From: Paenibacillus curdlanolyticus YK9
Lineage (GTDB): Bacteria; Bacillota; Bacilli; Paenibacillales; Paenibacillaceae
Reading direction: 5' to 3'
DNA: 64,000 bases
NCBI RefSeq assembly: GCF_000179615.1
Contig: NZ_AEDD01000012.1
Coordinates: forward strand, 218,892 to 282,891
Shown: piece after piece, positions 55,684-64,000 of the stretch
Position numbering within the stretch: the stretch's first letter is position 1
Layout of the letters: every line of letters starts with the position of its first letter
Made by a program: the position numbers and the translations under genes
Notes under the pieces: model-generated
Databases searched by the model: none
Told to the model about the DNA's origin: nothing
Seen by the model: the letters and a program-made list of their open reading frames with translations, nothing else

Positions 55684-57597
55684 TTAGGCGCGCGGCGGCA
55701 GCGGAAGGGTCACTTTAATGGTCGTACCTTTGCCCAGTACGCTATTTACGGTCAGGCCGTACGATTCTCCATGCATAAGCACGAGCCGATGATGCACATT
55801 CGCAATGCCAATTCCTCTTCGTCCTTTGGACGCGACTGCCGAGGCGTTATTCGTTTCTTGCCCAAGCGCTGTTTGCAGCTGAACCAGTGCGTTATGCTCA
55901 ATGCCTACGCCATTATCTGCAATCGTAATATATAATCGCTGACCATCAACCTCTGTATGAAGCGTCAGCTTTCCAGGCCGCAGCGCTGGTTCCAGACCAT
56001 GCTTCACCGCATTCTCGATGATTGGCTGAAGCGTCATCTTCGGCATTGGCACATCGAGCCACTCGTTGCCCACTTCAATCTCTGCCGTCAACCGATCCTC
56101 CAGCCGAGCTTCAATGATCGTGAGATAATGCCGAATTTGCTCTAATTCTTCCCCGAGCGTCGTAGGCAAATCCTCGTTCCAATGGCTGCTGTACTGGAAC
56201 ATATGGGACAACGAAAGCACAATACTGCCTAATCGGTTGTTCTCCTGCTCGTCCAGCATCCAATAAATCATATCGAGCGTGTTATATAAGAAGTGCGGAT
56301 TCACTTGCGATTGAAGCGCCTGCAGCTGGGCTTGCTTCTCGCGCGCCGAGGTTTCTTTTTCCCGGTTGATCAAGTCGTCCATACGATGCACCATTTGGTT
56401 AAAGGACGCAACAAGAATGTCAATTTCCTCATAAGAGGACTTTGCCTTCACCGAGCCTCGGAAGTTGCCGACCTCTACTTGCCGCATTTCCTGAACAAGC
56501 CGCTTCACGGGCGATGTAATGGTGCGCGAGATGAAGGTTGCTATCGCAATCGAGACAATGACAAGCACCGACACGACGATCACAAAATAATGTTTGGTCT
56601 GATCGAGCTCGACGTTCAAATCCTTATTCGGCGTCCGGCTAACGAAAGTCCAATCAACCTCGGTCGCTTTGGAAGCGACGACAAGATCCTGCTTGCGATT
56701 CTCAAAAGCAACTTCCCCGGCATTAATATTATTATGCATCGTCGCAAGCAGTTCAATTGCTTCGCTTGCCGTCGTATAATTATCCGTCTCCGCGCCTGTG
56801 CCTGAATCGGCAGCACGCGCTATCGCGGCTTCCGAGGAATTCGGCGTCCGCGTCCCGATCTCCGCATGGATGCTCCATGGCACCTCTGCCGCCGTTTCAA
56901 GATTATCAGAAGCTAGCAGTCGACCATCCTCGGATAAAATGTAGGTTTCGCTGTTCGGCCCAAGCCGCATATTCGTTAATGCAGAAACAACCGGTTGAAC
57001 GTTCATTTGAAACAGCAGTACGCCAATCGGTTTGTGCTCGGTCAGATCATACAGCTGGCGCCCGAATGCGAAAACAGGCTGATTCACCGTTTGATCGGTC
57101 AACGAATGCTTAAACACGCCAAGCCAAACCATATCGCCATCCGATTTCTTAATGCGATTATACCAGTCTCTATAGCTAAAATAAGGGTCCACCGTATTCA
57201 TGTAATTCCCGTAACTATAGACGGCGCCCGATGGGGAGAACACGTGAATCGATACGATATCCTCTCGAGAATAAAATAAAGTGCCTAGTATGTTGGTTAT
57301 TGCCCGCTCGTTGATGAAAGCCAATGCGGGATTGTCTTCATGTGTCTCCGGCAGCTTCCGCAGCAGATCGGAGTTGCCGATTAGCGACTTGGAAAGGCTG
57401 TTATAGCTGTCTAGCAGCAGATCATACACCTGCATCGTCTGCCGCACATTCTTCTCGGCAATCTCCGTTACCTTATCGTGATACTGGTCGGTAGCGCGCT
57501 GATAATATAAGTAGCTGACAACGGAAAGCAAGCTCACCATGCTGACCAGCAGTAAAATAAACAGTCTTGTGCGTATGGAACGAAAACCGCGGATCAT
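55684..57597 (-). CDS. YesM-type sensor histidine kinase
   Basis: A 637-residue membrane kinase. It has a transmembrane helix near residue 12 (LFILLLVSMVSLLSVVSYLY), an extracellular sensing region of about 290 residues, a second helix (YFVIVVSVLVIVSIAIATFI), a HAMP linker, the HisKA_7TM-type phosphorylation motif QSQVNPHFLYNTLDMIYWML and an HATPase_c end (ENAVKHGLEP, DNGVGIE, GIGIANVHHRL). YesMN-type systems sense extracellular carbohydrates, often together with a binding protein. Confidence 0.94.
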   Translation of the reverse strand: MIRGFRSIRTRLFILLLVSMVSLLSVVSYLYYQRATDQYHDKVTEIAEKNVRQTMQVYDLLLDSYNSLSKSLIGNSDLLRKLPETHEDNPALAFINERAITNILGTLFYSREDIVSIHVFSPSGAVYSYGNYMNTVDPYFSYRDWYNRIKKSDGDMVWLGVFKHSLTDQTVNQPVFAFGRQLYDLTEHKPIGVLLFQMNVQPVVSALTNMRLGPNSETYILSEDGRLLASDNLETAAEVPWSIHAEIGTRTPNSSEAAIARAADSGTGAETDNYTTASEAIELLATMHNNINAGEVAFENRKQDLVVASKATEVDWTFVSRTPNKDLNVELDQTKHYFVIVVSVLVIVSIAIATFISRTITSPVKRLVQEMRQVEVGNFRGSVKAKSSYEEIDILVASFNQMVHRMDDLINREKETSAREKQAQLQALQSQVNPHFLYNTLDMIYWMLDEQENNRLGSIVLSLSHMFQYSSHWNEDLPTTLGEELEQIRHYLTIIEARLEDRLTAEIEVGNEWLDVPMPKMTLQPIIENAVKHGLEPALRPGKLTLHTEVDGQRLYITIADNGVGIEHNALVQLQTALGQETNNASAVASKGRRGIGIANVHHRLVLMHGESYGLTVNSVLGKGTTIKVTLPLPPRA

Positions 57598-57689
57598 GAC
57601 ATTTCCCCCGTGAATTAGTTAACATTGCTTTCATCATATCACAGAACAGAAAAATAATAGGCGCTTATGCGCCCTGCCGAACAGCAGGA

Positions 57690-57725
57690 AACCTCCGGAC
57701 GCAGCAAAAGCTGCGACCCGGAGGC
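57690..57725 (-). terminator. Hairpin after the sugar permease operon
   Basis: On the minus strand CCTCCGG..CGCAGC pairs with GCTGCGTCCGGAGG around TTTT and is followed by TTT. It may allow partial read-through into the kinase gene. Confidence 0.65.
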
Positions 57726-57767
57726 TTGAATTACGATTCGATTGGGGAATCAAATTGCGAATAAAGA

Positions 57768-58649
57768 TTAACCTTTTACTGCGCCTGCAACCATGCCGCT
57801 CGTAATTCTCTCGGAGAGAATGAAGTACATGATGATAACAGGCAATGCGCCCAGTACGAGATAAGCGCCAATTGCGCCATAGTTCGCCGAGTACTGGCTA
57901 ACGAAGCTGTTTACACCGAACGGCAACGTTTTGAGCTTCTCGGAAGAGATGAACGTCGCAGCAAGGATGTACTCGTTCCAGATCGTAATGAACGTCAGAA
58001 TGCATACGGTCATGATCGGAGGAACCGTGATTGGCAAGATGATGCTGCGGAATGTCTTATAAACCGAAGCGCCATCCATATGTGCCGATTCTTCAATTTC
58101 ATGCGGAATCGTCCGCATAAAGCCAGTCAGAATGAATACGGCAATTGGCGTTTGATAAGCCACATAAGGCAAGATAAGCGCCCAACGCGTATTCAGAATA
58201 TGAATGTTTTTGAAGATGATCATCAGCGGCAGCAATGTCGATTGAAGCGGCAGCGTCAGGCCTGCGAGGAAGATCAGCAGCACCGCATTGCCCCACTTCC
58301 ATTTGAATCGAGTGATCGCATAAGCGACCATGCTGCTAAGTACGATAACCGAAACCATCGTTACGACAGTGACGATAACCGAGTTTTTCAGGTAGTCCCA
58401 GTAATGCGCTTCGACTGCAGACTTATAGTTGCCCCATTGTAGCGTGTGAGGCAGCGAGAAAAATTTCCCGGACAATATTTCCTCATTGTTTTTCAAGGAA
58501 TATATGACGAGCCACAATAGTGGGTACAGTTGCGTCACGAGCAGGATGCCAAATAGTGCGAAGGCAATCGCTTTGCCGACCGTTACGCGCCGTTTGCGCG
58601 TACCAGCGGATGCTGGGCTAGCCGCAGCCGATTTGAGCACTTCAGCCAT
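57768..58649 (-). CDS. Carbohydrate ABC transporter permease (MalG/LacG type)
   Basis: A 293-residue permease with six transmembrane helices. The EAA loop reads EIEESAHMDGASVYKTFRSI followed by ILPITVPPI. It ends ERITSGMVAGAVKG, the usual end of CUT1 permeases. It is third in the binding protein-permease-permease operon, 34 bases after its partner. No ATPase is encoded here; Gram-positive CUT1 importers usually share MsmX. Confidence 0.94.
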   Translation of the reverse strand: MAEVLKSAAASPASAGTRKRRVTVGKAIAFALFGILLVTQLYPLLWLVIYSLKNNEEILSGKFFSLPHTLQWGNYKSAVEAHYWDYLKNSVIVTVVTMVSVIVLSSMVAYAITRFKWKWGNAVLLIFLAGLTLPLQSTLLPLMIIFKNIHILNTRWALILPYVAYQTPIAVFILTGFMRTIPHEIEESAHMDGASVYKTFRSIILPITVPPIMTVCILTFITIWNEYILAATFISSEKLKTLPFGVNSFVSQYSANYGAIGAYLVLGALPVIIMYFILSERITSGMVAGAVKG

Positions 58650-58683
58650 AATACATAACTCCTTTCACGAGCGGTTCTTGGCG

Positions 58684-59574
58684 TTAGCTAACCTTTTTTT
58701 CAATTCCGCGGAACAGAAGGTTAATGACAACAGTAGCAATTAAGCATACGAGAACAAGCACTGTTGCAATTGCGCTGCCGTAACCGTATCTCATCGACAG
58801 GAAGGACATGTTGTACATATGAGTTGCGATTACGTCCGTCGCATGCGCTGGACCGCCGCCCGTCATGACCATGATCATATCGAAGGACTGAAGGGAACCG
58901 ATGAAAGAAAGGATAATCGATATTTTGAATATCGGGACCACCAATGGGAACGTAATGTAACGGTCTGCTTTGAAACCGTCCGCTCCATCAATCTTGGCTG
59001 CCTCGTAAATTTCAGACGGAATGTTTTGAATACCTGTAAATTGAATGAGCAAGTGATAACCCAGGTATTGCCACAAAGCAACGAAGTAAAGAGCATACAT
59101 CGCGAAATCCGGATCAGAGAGCCAATTGTGCGTCCAGCTGTGCAAGCCGAGCGAATCTAACGTTTGGTTGATCATACCGCCGAGTGAAGCCGGGTTGTAA
59201 ATCGTTTTCCAAAGCTGACCAATGATGACGACAGATAAAATAACAGGTACGAAATAGCTCGAAACCAAGAAATTCGGCTTCTTAATAAAGCGGTTGAGCA
59301 GGATAGCCAATCCTAAGCAGAATGGAATCTCAAGCATGGAGAATACCGAGAACAACAGCGTATGGCGTATTGCTGGCCAGAACACTTTGTCTTTAGTAAA
59401 CAGTTCTACGAAATTGTCCATACCGACAAATTTCTTTGCTCCGATTCCGTTCCAGTCCAACGTACCGTTATACAAGTTAACGGCTATCGGGATAAATACA
59501 AGACTCACGTAAATCAGTAAGCATGGGAGCACGAATACGGCGATTGTCCGTGCGGGCACCTTGAGCGCATTCAT
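58684..59574 (-). CDS. Carbohydrate ABC transporter permease (MalF/LacF type)
   Basis: A 296-residue permease with six transmembrane helices and the EAA loop SEIYEAAKIDGADGFKADRY followed by ITFPLVVPIF. The MTGGGPAHATDVIATHMY segment is typical of CUT1 MalF-like subunits. It forms the channel with the MalG-type subunit. It is second in the operon, 99 bases after the binding-protein gene. Confidence 0.94.
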   Translation of the reverse strand: MNALKVPARTIAVFVLPCLLIYVSLVFIPIAVNLYNGTLDWNGIGAKKFVGMDNFVELFTKDKVFWPAIRHTLLFSVFSMLEIPFCLGLAILLNRFIKKPNFLVSSYFVPVILSVVIIGQLWKTIYNPASLGGMINQTLDSLGLHSWTHNWLSDPDFAMYALYFVALWQYLGYHLLIQFTGIQNIPSEIYEAAKIDGADGFKADRYITFPLVVPIFKISIILSFIGSLQSFDMIMVMTGGGPAHATDVIATHMYNMSFLSMRYGYGSAIATVLVLVCLIATVVINLLFRGIEKKVS

Positions 59575-59673
59575 GGGGTTCGCCTCCTTGAATCAAGTGT
59601 TGCGCATAGAAGAAAGGGAACGACTAGCGCTCCCTTTCGCAAGCGTCTATGCGAGTGCGGATTACTCCGTCAC

Positions 59674-61005
59674 TTATTTGTTGCTTTCAAACGCCGTTTG
59701 GTGTTCTTTAGCTACTGCTTTAGGATCAACTTGTTGTACGAACAGGTTTTGGATGCTCGTCAAGTGAACCTGGGACGTACTAGGGTTCATCGTGTTATCG
59801 AACGACAGGTCGCCGCCTTTAACGTTGCCTTTGAGTGCTGCTACTTCCATTTGCAGATCCGAGTATCCAGCCGCTTTGAAGTCGCCGTCAACTTTTTGTG
59901 CAACCGTAACTGCATTTTTCATGTCGAACGATACTTTAGGGTACTGCTGCATGAAGTAATGCAGGAAGTCTTTCGTTTCTTGCAGGTGTTTGCTGTTAGC
60001 CGAGATTGCGAATGCGGAACCTGGTGCAAGCATGTACTCGTTAGGGTCGCCTTTGCCATCAACAGTTGGGAATTGGAACACGCCTACGTCAGGACCAACC
60101 GAGGATGCGTCGATTGCGCCCGTTGCCCACGTACCCATGAAGTACATTGCCGATTTGCCGGTTTTGAACAAGTTCTCGCCAGCGTTGTAGTCCATCGACG
60201 TTGCGCCATCTTGGAATGCGCCTGCTTGAACCAGTTTCTCGAAGTTCGCTACAGCGGATTCGAATGCTGGGTCGTTGAACGTTTTCTTGCCGTCAACTAC
60301 GTCTTTCAGGAAGCCTGGGCCGCCGTTCGTACGGAGCAGCGTGTTCATGAACAAGAACGAGCCTGTCCACGTATCTTTTTCACCGATAACGAGTGGCGTG
60401 ATGCCTTTGTCTTTGAGCAGTTTAACGTCTGCAAGCAGCTCGTCGAACGTTGTAGGCACTTTAGCGCCAGCTTGCTCGAACAGTTTTTTGTTATAGAACA
60501 CTACCGCTACGTTGTTGCCGTCTGGCAATGCGTAAGTGTTGTTGTCGAAGCTGTAGAAGTCGAGGATGCCTTCTTGGAACGTACCTTTGAGGTCGTCTTT
60601 TTCCAGCATGTCGTTCAATGGCGCCAACAGGCCAGCGTCAACGAAAGGCTTCATTTGAGCTGCCGGGTTCACGATCGTGATGTCCGGAACTTCTTTGGAA
60701 GCGGCTTGCGTTTTGAGCTTCAGCTTTTGTTGGTCCGTGTTCAGCGAGTCGAGCTCGATTTTCACGTTCGGATGATCCTTCGTGTACTGATCCACGATTT
60801 GTTTCATGATTTTGTACGAAGGCGTTTCTGGGTCTGGGTAGATATTCTGGAACGTGATCGTTACGTTCTCAGCTTTAGGCGTCGTTTCCGTACCCGTCTC
60901 CGTACCTTTGTTTTCGTCTTCTTTCGAGCTGCTTCCGCAAGCTGCGAGGCTCAGCGTCAGGGCGCCGGCTAGTGCAAGGTTCATCCATTTCAAGCTTTTA
61001 CGCAT
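59674..61005 (-). CDS. Extracellular sugar-binding lipoprotein (CUT1 family)
   Basis: The ATG at 61005 (AAGGGGGAA ~9 bases upstream) starts a lipoprotein signal with LAAC; 443 residues. It is a family 1 solute-binding protein: ITFQNIYPDPETPSYKIMKQ, VPDITIVNPAAQMKPFVDAG, GKSAMYFMGTWATG and the C-terminal LAPGSAFAISANSKHLQETK. It delivers a sugar to the two permeases encoded next. Proximity to uxaC makes pectin- or uronate-derived oligosaccharides a reasonable substrate, though unproven. Confidence 0.94.
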   Translation of the reverse strand: MRKSLKWMNLALAGALTLSLAACGSSSKEDENKGTETGTETTPKAENVTITFQNIYPDPETPSYKIMKQIVDQYTKDHPNVKIELDSLNTDQQKLKLKTQAASKEVPDITIVNPAAQMKPFVDAGLLAPLNDMLEKDDLKGTFQEGILDFYSFDNNTYALPDGNNVAVVFYNKKLFEQAGAKVPTTFDELLADVKLLKDKGITPLVIGEKDTWTGSFLFMNTLLRTNGGPGFLKDVVDGKKTFNDPAFESAVANFEKLVQAGAFQDGATSMDYNAGENLFKTGKSAMYFMGTWATGAIDASSVGPDVGVFQFPTVDGKGDPNEYMLAPGSAFAISANSKHLQETKDFLHYFMQQYPKVSFDMKNAVTVAQKVDGDFKAAGYSDLQMEVAALKGNVKGGDLSFDNTMNPSTSQVHLTSIQNLFVQQVDPKAVAKEHQTAFESNK

Positions 61006-61036
61006 TTGTTGATTCCCCCTTGTTTGGTGTGTCTTT

Positions 61037-61066
61037 ATTATGCCTTTTAGCCCTAATGGCATACAA
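61037..61066 (-). promoter_or_regulatory. Candidate promoter of the sugar importer operon
   Basis: On the minus strand TTGTAT (61066-61061), 18 bases, CATAAT (61042-61037), 32 bases before the ATG. Confidence 0.5.
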
Positions 61067-61171
61067 TGTGCGAACTTAAGGACATAGGTTTGTGTTTTCA
61101 AGGTGGTGAAATCTAGATTTTACATACGAAATGGCACACTTGATGCAAAATAAAGCCGAATCACGCGAACA

Positions 61172-61233
61172 GAAAAAGAGCGCCAAAGGTCCCGCTCAGT
61201 CAGCTGAATCTGACCGTGGAACCATTGACGCTC
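61172..61233 (-). terminator. Terminator of the dGTPase-like gene
   Basis: On the minus strand GAGCGTCAA.GGTTCC pairs with GGGACC.TTGGCGCTC and is followed by T5. Confidence 0.75.
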
Positions 61234-61255
61234 TAAGGGTTGCGGGCTTTTGGAA

Positions 61256-62623
61256 CTAATCCATTTCATAGATGGAGCCCGTCTTGCTAGCATATAATTC
61301 ATTGTACACTTTGGAAGCGTAAGCATCCGTCATCCCGGAGATGTAATCAGCAATAAACCTTGGCCAGGACCAATGTGCCGCATGCCGCTCGAAGCTTTCG
61401 ATCCAATCGGGAGGCAATATTAATCGCCCGCGATCTGGATCTTGGAAGCTGTCCCATAATCGGCGAATCATAATTTCGCTGCGCATTTGGAGCCTTTGTA
61501 CACGAAAATCTTTAATTAACGTCACCCATGCCAGCTTTTTCAAAATTTCCATCGTTCGCAGCAATTCAAGATCCTCCGCTCCGTCGCGCACGAACGTCAC
61601 CCGCTTCCAGCCTTTCGCAGCATCATCAATAATGCCGACTCTCCCGGCGAATGTGCTGACCCATCTTGCCTTCATCTCTCGTCTGGTTCGGGAGGATTCG
61701 CGCTCGCATTGCAGATAGAGCTCCTCCCATTGCTCAAGGTAATCATCCATCGCTTTGCGGCACATCGCGCGCATGTCGACCTCATGCCAACGCAGCTCGC
61801 TGTTGCCCTGATCTACCGTAATTTCGTGCATCAGATGGTCGATCAGCCGCTCATCCTCGAAAAACGTCCGATTCATTTGAATTTTACCCGCGCGTATCCC
61901 GTCTTCGATATCATGGGTGGAATACGCAATGTCATCGCATAAATCCATCAGTTGGGCCTCGAGCGTCGAGCAGCCTACAGGCATTTCCCAAAGCTCGCGG
62001 ATATAGCTGATGCGCGCCCATTCTTCGCTATATACACCCTTCAGCCGTCCCGTATCATCAATGCAGTACGGGTACTTATTAACGCCGAGCAGCACCGATG
62101 CTGTCAGATCAAGACCGCTTCCGCTGCCTGCGCGCTTTTCAAGAAACATCAGAATGCGGAAGTTTTGCGCGTTTCCTTCATATTTCATCCCATACGACTC
62201 GGAGAGCAGCTGATGCAGCACTTCTTCCCCTTTATGTCCGAACGGAGGATGGCCAAAATCATGGGCCAGCGCCGCGCACTCCACCACCGTCGGCTCCAGC
62301 AATAGCCCCGGATGCTCGCGACGGTCCAGAAACGGGTACTGCTTGCCGAGCCGCCTCGAAACCTCCCGTGCGATCTGGGACACTTCCAATGAGTGAGTCA
62401 ATCGGGTCCTGTAATAATCGCCCGAGCCAGCGCCGAACACTTGCGATTTGCCCTGCAGCCGGCGAAATGCCGGGGATTGAATTAATCTCGCATAGTCTCT
62501 CTCAAATTCTTCTCGTTCCTCGCTGAATGTACCGATTGCCGGCTCATCCAACCGCAGCTTCCGCAAGTCCATGCGTTTCGCCTCCCGCCTCTGCCACCCC
62601 AGTGTGGTCTCATCTTGTTTCAT
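61256..62623 (-). CDS. dgt: dGTPase-like HD-domain triphosphohydrolase
   Basis: A 455-residue cytosolic enzyme. Its HD metal ligands are visible: THSLEVSQIA, the His-Asp pair in AALAHDFGHPPFGHKGEE and the final Asp in MDLCDDIAYSTHDIEDG. The N-terminal SPAFRRLQGKSQVFG is typical of dGTPases. The family cuts dNTPs to nucleoside and triphosphate, lowering dNTP pools; some members limit phage replication. It stands alone, with its own terminator. Confidence 0.93.
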   Translation of the reverse strand: MKQDETTLGWQRREAKRMDLRKLRLDEPAIGTFSEEREEFERDYARLIQSPAFRRLQGKSQVFGAGSGDYYRTRLTHSLEVSQIAREVSRRLGKQYPFLDRREHPGLLLEPTVVECAALAHDFGHPPFGHKGEEVLHQLLSESYGMKYEGNAQNFRILMFLEKRAGSGSGLDLTASVLLGVNKYPYCIDDTGRLKGVYSEEWARISYIRELWEMPVGCSTLEAQLMDLCDDIAYSTHDIEDGIRAGKIQMNRTFFEDERLIDHLMHEITVDQGNSELRWHEVDMRAMCRKAMDDYLEQWEELYLQCERESSRTRREMKARWVSTFAGRVGIIDDAAKGWKRVTFVRDGAEDLELLRTMEILKKLAWVTLIKDFRVQRLQMRSEIMIRRLWDSFQDPDRGRLILPPDWIESFERHAAHWSWPRFIADYISGMTDAYASKVYNELYASKTGSIYEMD

Positions 62624-62787
62624 CTACTCTATGTTATTAATGTTCACATTGTCAAAGGTGCGGAGGAGGCGATTTCCGAACATCGCGAAGGGCATTCCTC
62701 CATATAAAATGAACGCGGGGAGACTGTGCAAATACAAGCGACTGTTCGACGCAAGCAATAGCCGAATCAAGATGCCCTTTAATGAAG

Positions 62788-64000
62788 CTAATGGAGCAGG
62801 CCTCCCCGCTTCGCGCGCTCTAGCATCCCCTTCGCGAGCCGATTGACAGGCGATTTGAGCACCAGTCCAATGACAAGGAACAGCGCTACGAAGATGACGA
62901 GCCGCTGCATGTCCCGATACACGACATCCCATATCACGCCGCCCACGGCTTCGCGCATCATGCTGATCGCGTAAGTGAACGGAAGATAGGGATGAATGTG
63001 GCGGAAGAACGGCGGAGCGACTTGAATCGGAAACGTTCCGCCGGAGCCCCCCAGCTGCAGCACCAGCAAGATAATCGCCATCGCTTTGCCGACGTTGCCG
63101 AATACCGACACAAGCGTATAAACCATTAACATAAACACCGTTACAATGAACAAGCCAAACAAAATGAACATCAGGTGATCCGCCGCGTAAGTGCCGAGCA
63201 GATAGAGGTCGCCAATCGTAATGAGCGCAGACTGAACGAGCGCAATCGTAAGGAAGGTTAGAAACCGTCCGAGAAACACGATGCTGTCCTCGTGCCATCT
63301 AGCTGCCCGCACCTGCCTTGGGCGCGGACGGGACGGCGTTGGTTCCGCAGATAAGCTGGAGACGGACGAAGACGGATTACGAGCTGATTCAGCGTGTTCG
63401 CTGCCTCCGTGCCCGCCTGCATCGTGCGCCTCTACGGAAAGCAGCGATACGAGCAGCGTCGCTCCCACCCATAGCGACAATGTCGAGAAGAAGGGTGACA
63501 TCGCCGAGCCATAATTCGGAATCGGGAAAAGCTTATGCTCCTGCAAAATGACAGGCTCGGCAAAAAAAGCGCTCTCCTTCGCGTAATCATTGCGCAGCAG
63601 ATCGATAATCGTCTGAATATCCGCCTTCTTCTCCAGCTCGCGAATATCATGATTCACCTGAAGCAGCTTCGCCTTCGCGCTCGGGAATGCGCGCTTGATG
63701 GCGGCGGCTTCCTTCGCGCCGGCGTCCAGCGCCTTCGCCGCTCGGCTGAGCGCATCGCCGACGGCAGGCAGCTCCGCTGCCGCCTTGGCGAGCAGCTGCT
63801 GCGCGCTCGCCGCCGTGCGCGCGGCCTCGCCGAGCGCCTCACGCACGGCTGGCGCGATGTCCGACGCATAGCGGTCGGACAGCTGAGCCAGCGCATCGGC
63901 CGCGAGGCGCGAGCGCTCGCGCAGCTTCGCGAGCGCCGCCGCCGGCAGCGGCTTGCCCGCGGCGGCGGCCGCTTCGAGCTGCGCGGCCAGCGCTGGCAGC
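62788..64000 (-). CDS. YhgE/Pip-type membrane protein (5' end outside window)
   Basis: The minus-strand frame is open to the end of the window, so the start is missing and only the C-terminal ~404 residues are seen. The first half is an Ala-rich helical, probably coiled-coil, region. From FFAEPVILQEHKLFPIPNYG, as in YhgE/Pip, six hydrophobic segments follow, resembling ABC-2 type permeases. A Ser/Pro/Arg-rich loop (SAEPTPSRPRPRQ) lies between helices 1 and 2. Related proteins include the phage infection protein Pip and subunits linked to type VII secretion; the role here is unknown. Confidence 0.88.
   Translation of the reverse strand, partial: LPALAAQLEAAAAAGKPLPAAALAKLRERSRLAADALAQLSDRYASDIAPAVREALGEAARTAASAQQLLAKAAAELPAVGDALSRAAKALDAGAKEAAAIKRAFPSAKAKLLQVNHDIRELEKKADIQTIIDLLRNDYAKESAFFAEPVILQEHKLFPIPNYGSAMSPFFSTLSLWVGATLLVSLLSVEAHDAGGHGGSEHAESARNPSSSVSSLSAEPTPSRPRPRQVRAARWHEDSIVFLGRFLTFLTIALVQSALITIGDLYLLGTYAADHLMFILFGLFIVTVFMLMVYTLVSVFGNVGKAMAIILLVLQLGGSGGTFPIQVAPPFFRHIHPYLPFTYAISMMREAVGGVIWDVVYRDMQRLVIFVALFLVIGLVLKSPVNRLAKGMLERAKRGGLLH

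Noticed and set aside
59698..60972. 424-codon plus-strand frame opposite the sugar-binding protein gene
   Set aside because: It is a mirror of a well-supported lipoprotein gene; composition is Val/Arg/Phe-rich and no start signal is present.
62624..63298. 224-codon minus-strand frame inside the YhgE-like gene
   Set aside because: It is an alternative frame of the YhgE/Pip coding sequence, which has clear family motifs.

Overview
The window looks like chromosomal DNA of a GC-rich, spore-forming Gram-positive bacterium of the Paenibacillus type (inference). Support: strong AGGAGG-type ribosome sites with many TTG and GTG starts, stalk (copper amine oxidase N-terminal-like) and SLH domains, a giant Sec-exported RHS/YD-repeat protein, YesM/YesN-type regulators, and OhrR, PerR and Fur operator sites. 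Genes lie on both strands. There are no rRNA or tRNA genes, insertion sequences, phage genes or CRISPR arrays that I can see.

Layout. 1-6.8 kb: the end of an ABC exporter, a PPC-domain secreted protein, a stalk-TraB/GumN protein, and a divergent AraC regulator/aldo-keto reductase pair. 6.9-18.7 kb, minus strand: a polymorphic-toxin locus. An 8.45-kb rhs gene carries an AT-rich C-terminal tip with a nucleotidyltransferase signature. It is followed by a putative immunity gene, a displaced RHS-HINT cassette joined by a 60-bp homologous seam, a small gene coupled to that cassette, a NADAR-domain gene and a HEAT-like gene. The rhs leader carries a clear class I cyclic-di-GMP riboswitch followed by an intrinsic terminator, so the toxin appears to be under second-messenger control. 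18.8-31.2 kb: a surface-glycosylation locus with a TPR protein, GT2 and GT4 enzymes, three GT2-TPR proteins, a 13-residue-repeat protein, a related small protein and a pair of paralogous small proteins ending in VWWEV. A tenfold 51-bp tandem array sits between the two convergent halves.

31.3-45 kb: stress and iron genes. These are an ohrR-glutathione peroxidase operon with an OhrR box; a Fur-controlled siderophore-uptake locus (binding protein and two permeases, no ATPase); ccdC; a CAP-SLH protein; catalase; a PerR-like gene under a consensus PerR box, overlapping an atypical response regulator; a Crp/Fnr regulator cut short by an in-frame TGA; and flavohemoglobin hmp with two perfect TGTGA-N6-TCACA sites. 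The 42.4-43.3 kb interval holds an 18-bp tandem array and a ~300-bp duplication containing regularly spaced 15-bp palindromes. The same four-palindrome pattern returns, diverged, at 48.06-48.25 kb.

45-64 kb: a secreted stalk protein, a divergent pair of XRE regulators, a methyltransferase, a cyoABCD quinol oxidase operon, uronate isomerase behind a LacI-type operator, a YesMN two-component system next to a sugar ABC importer (probably pectin or uronate oligosaccharides, by context), a dGTPase-like HD protein and the start-truncated end of a YhgE/Pip membrane protein.
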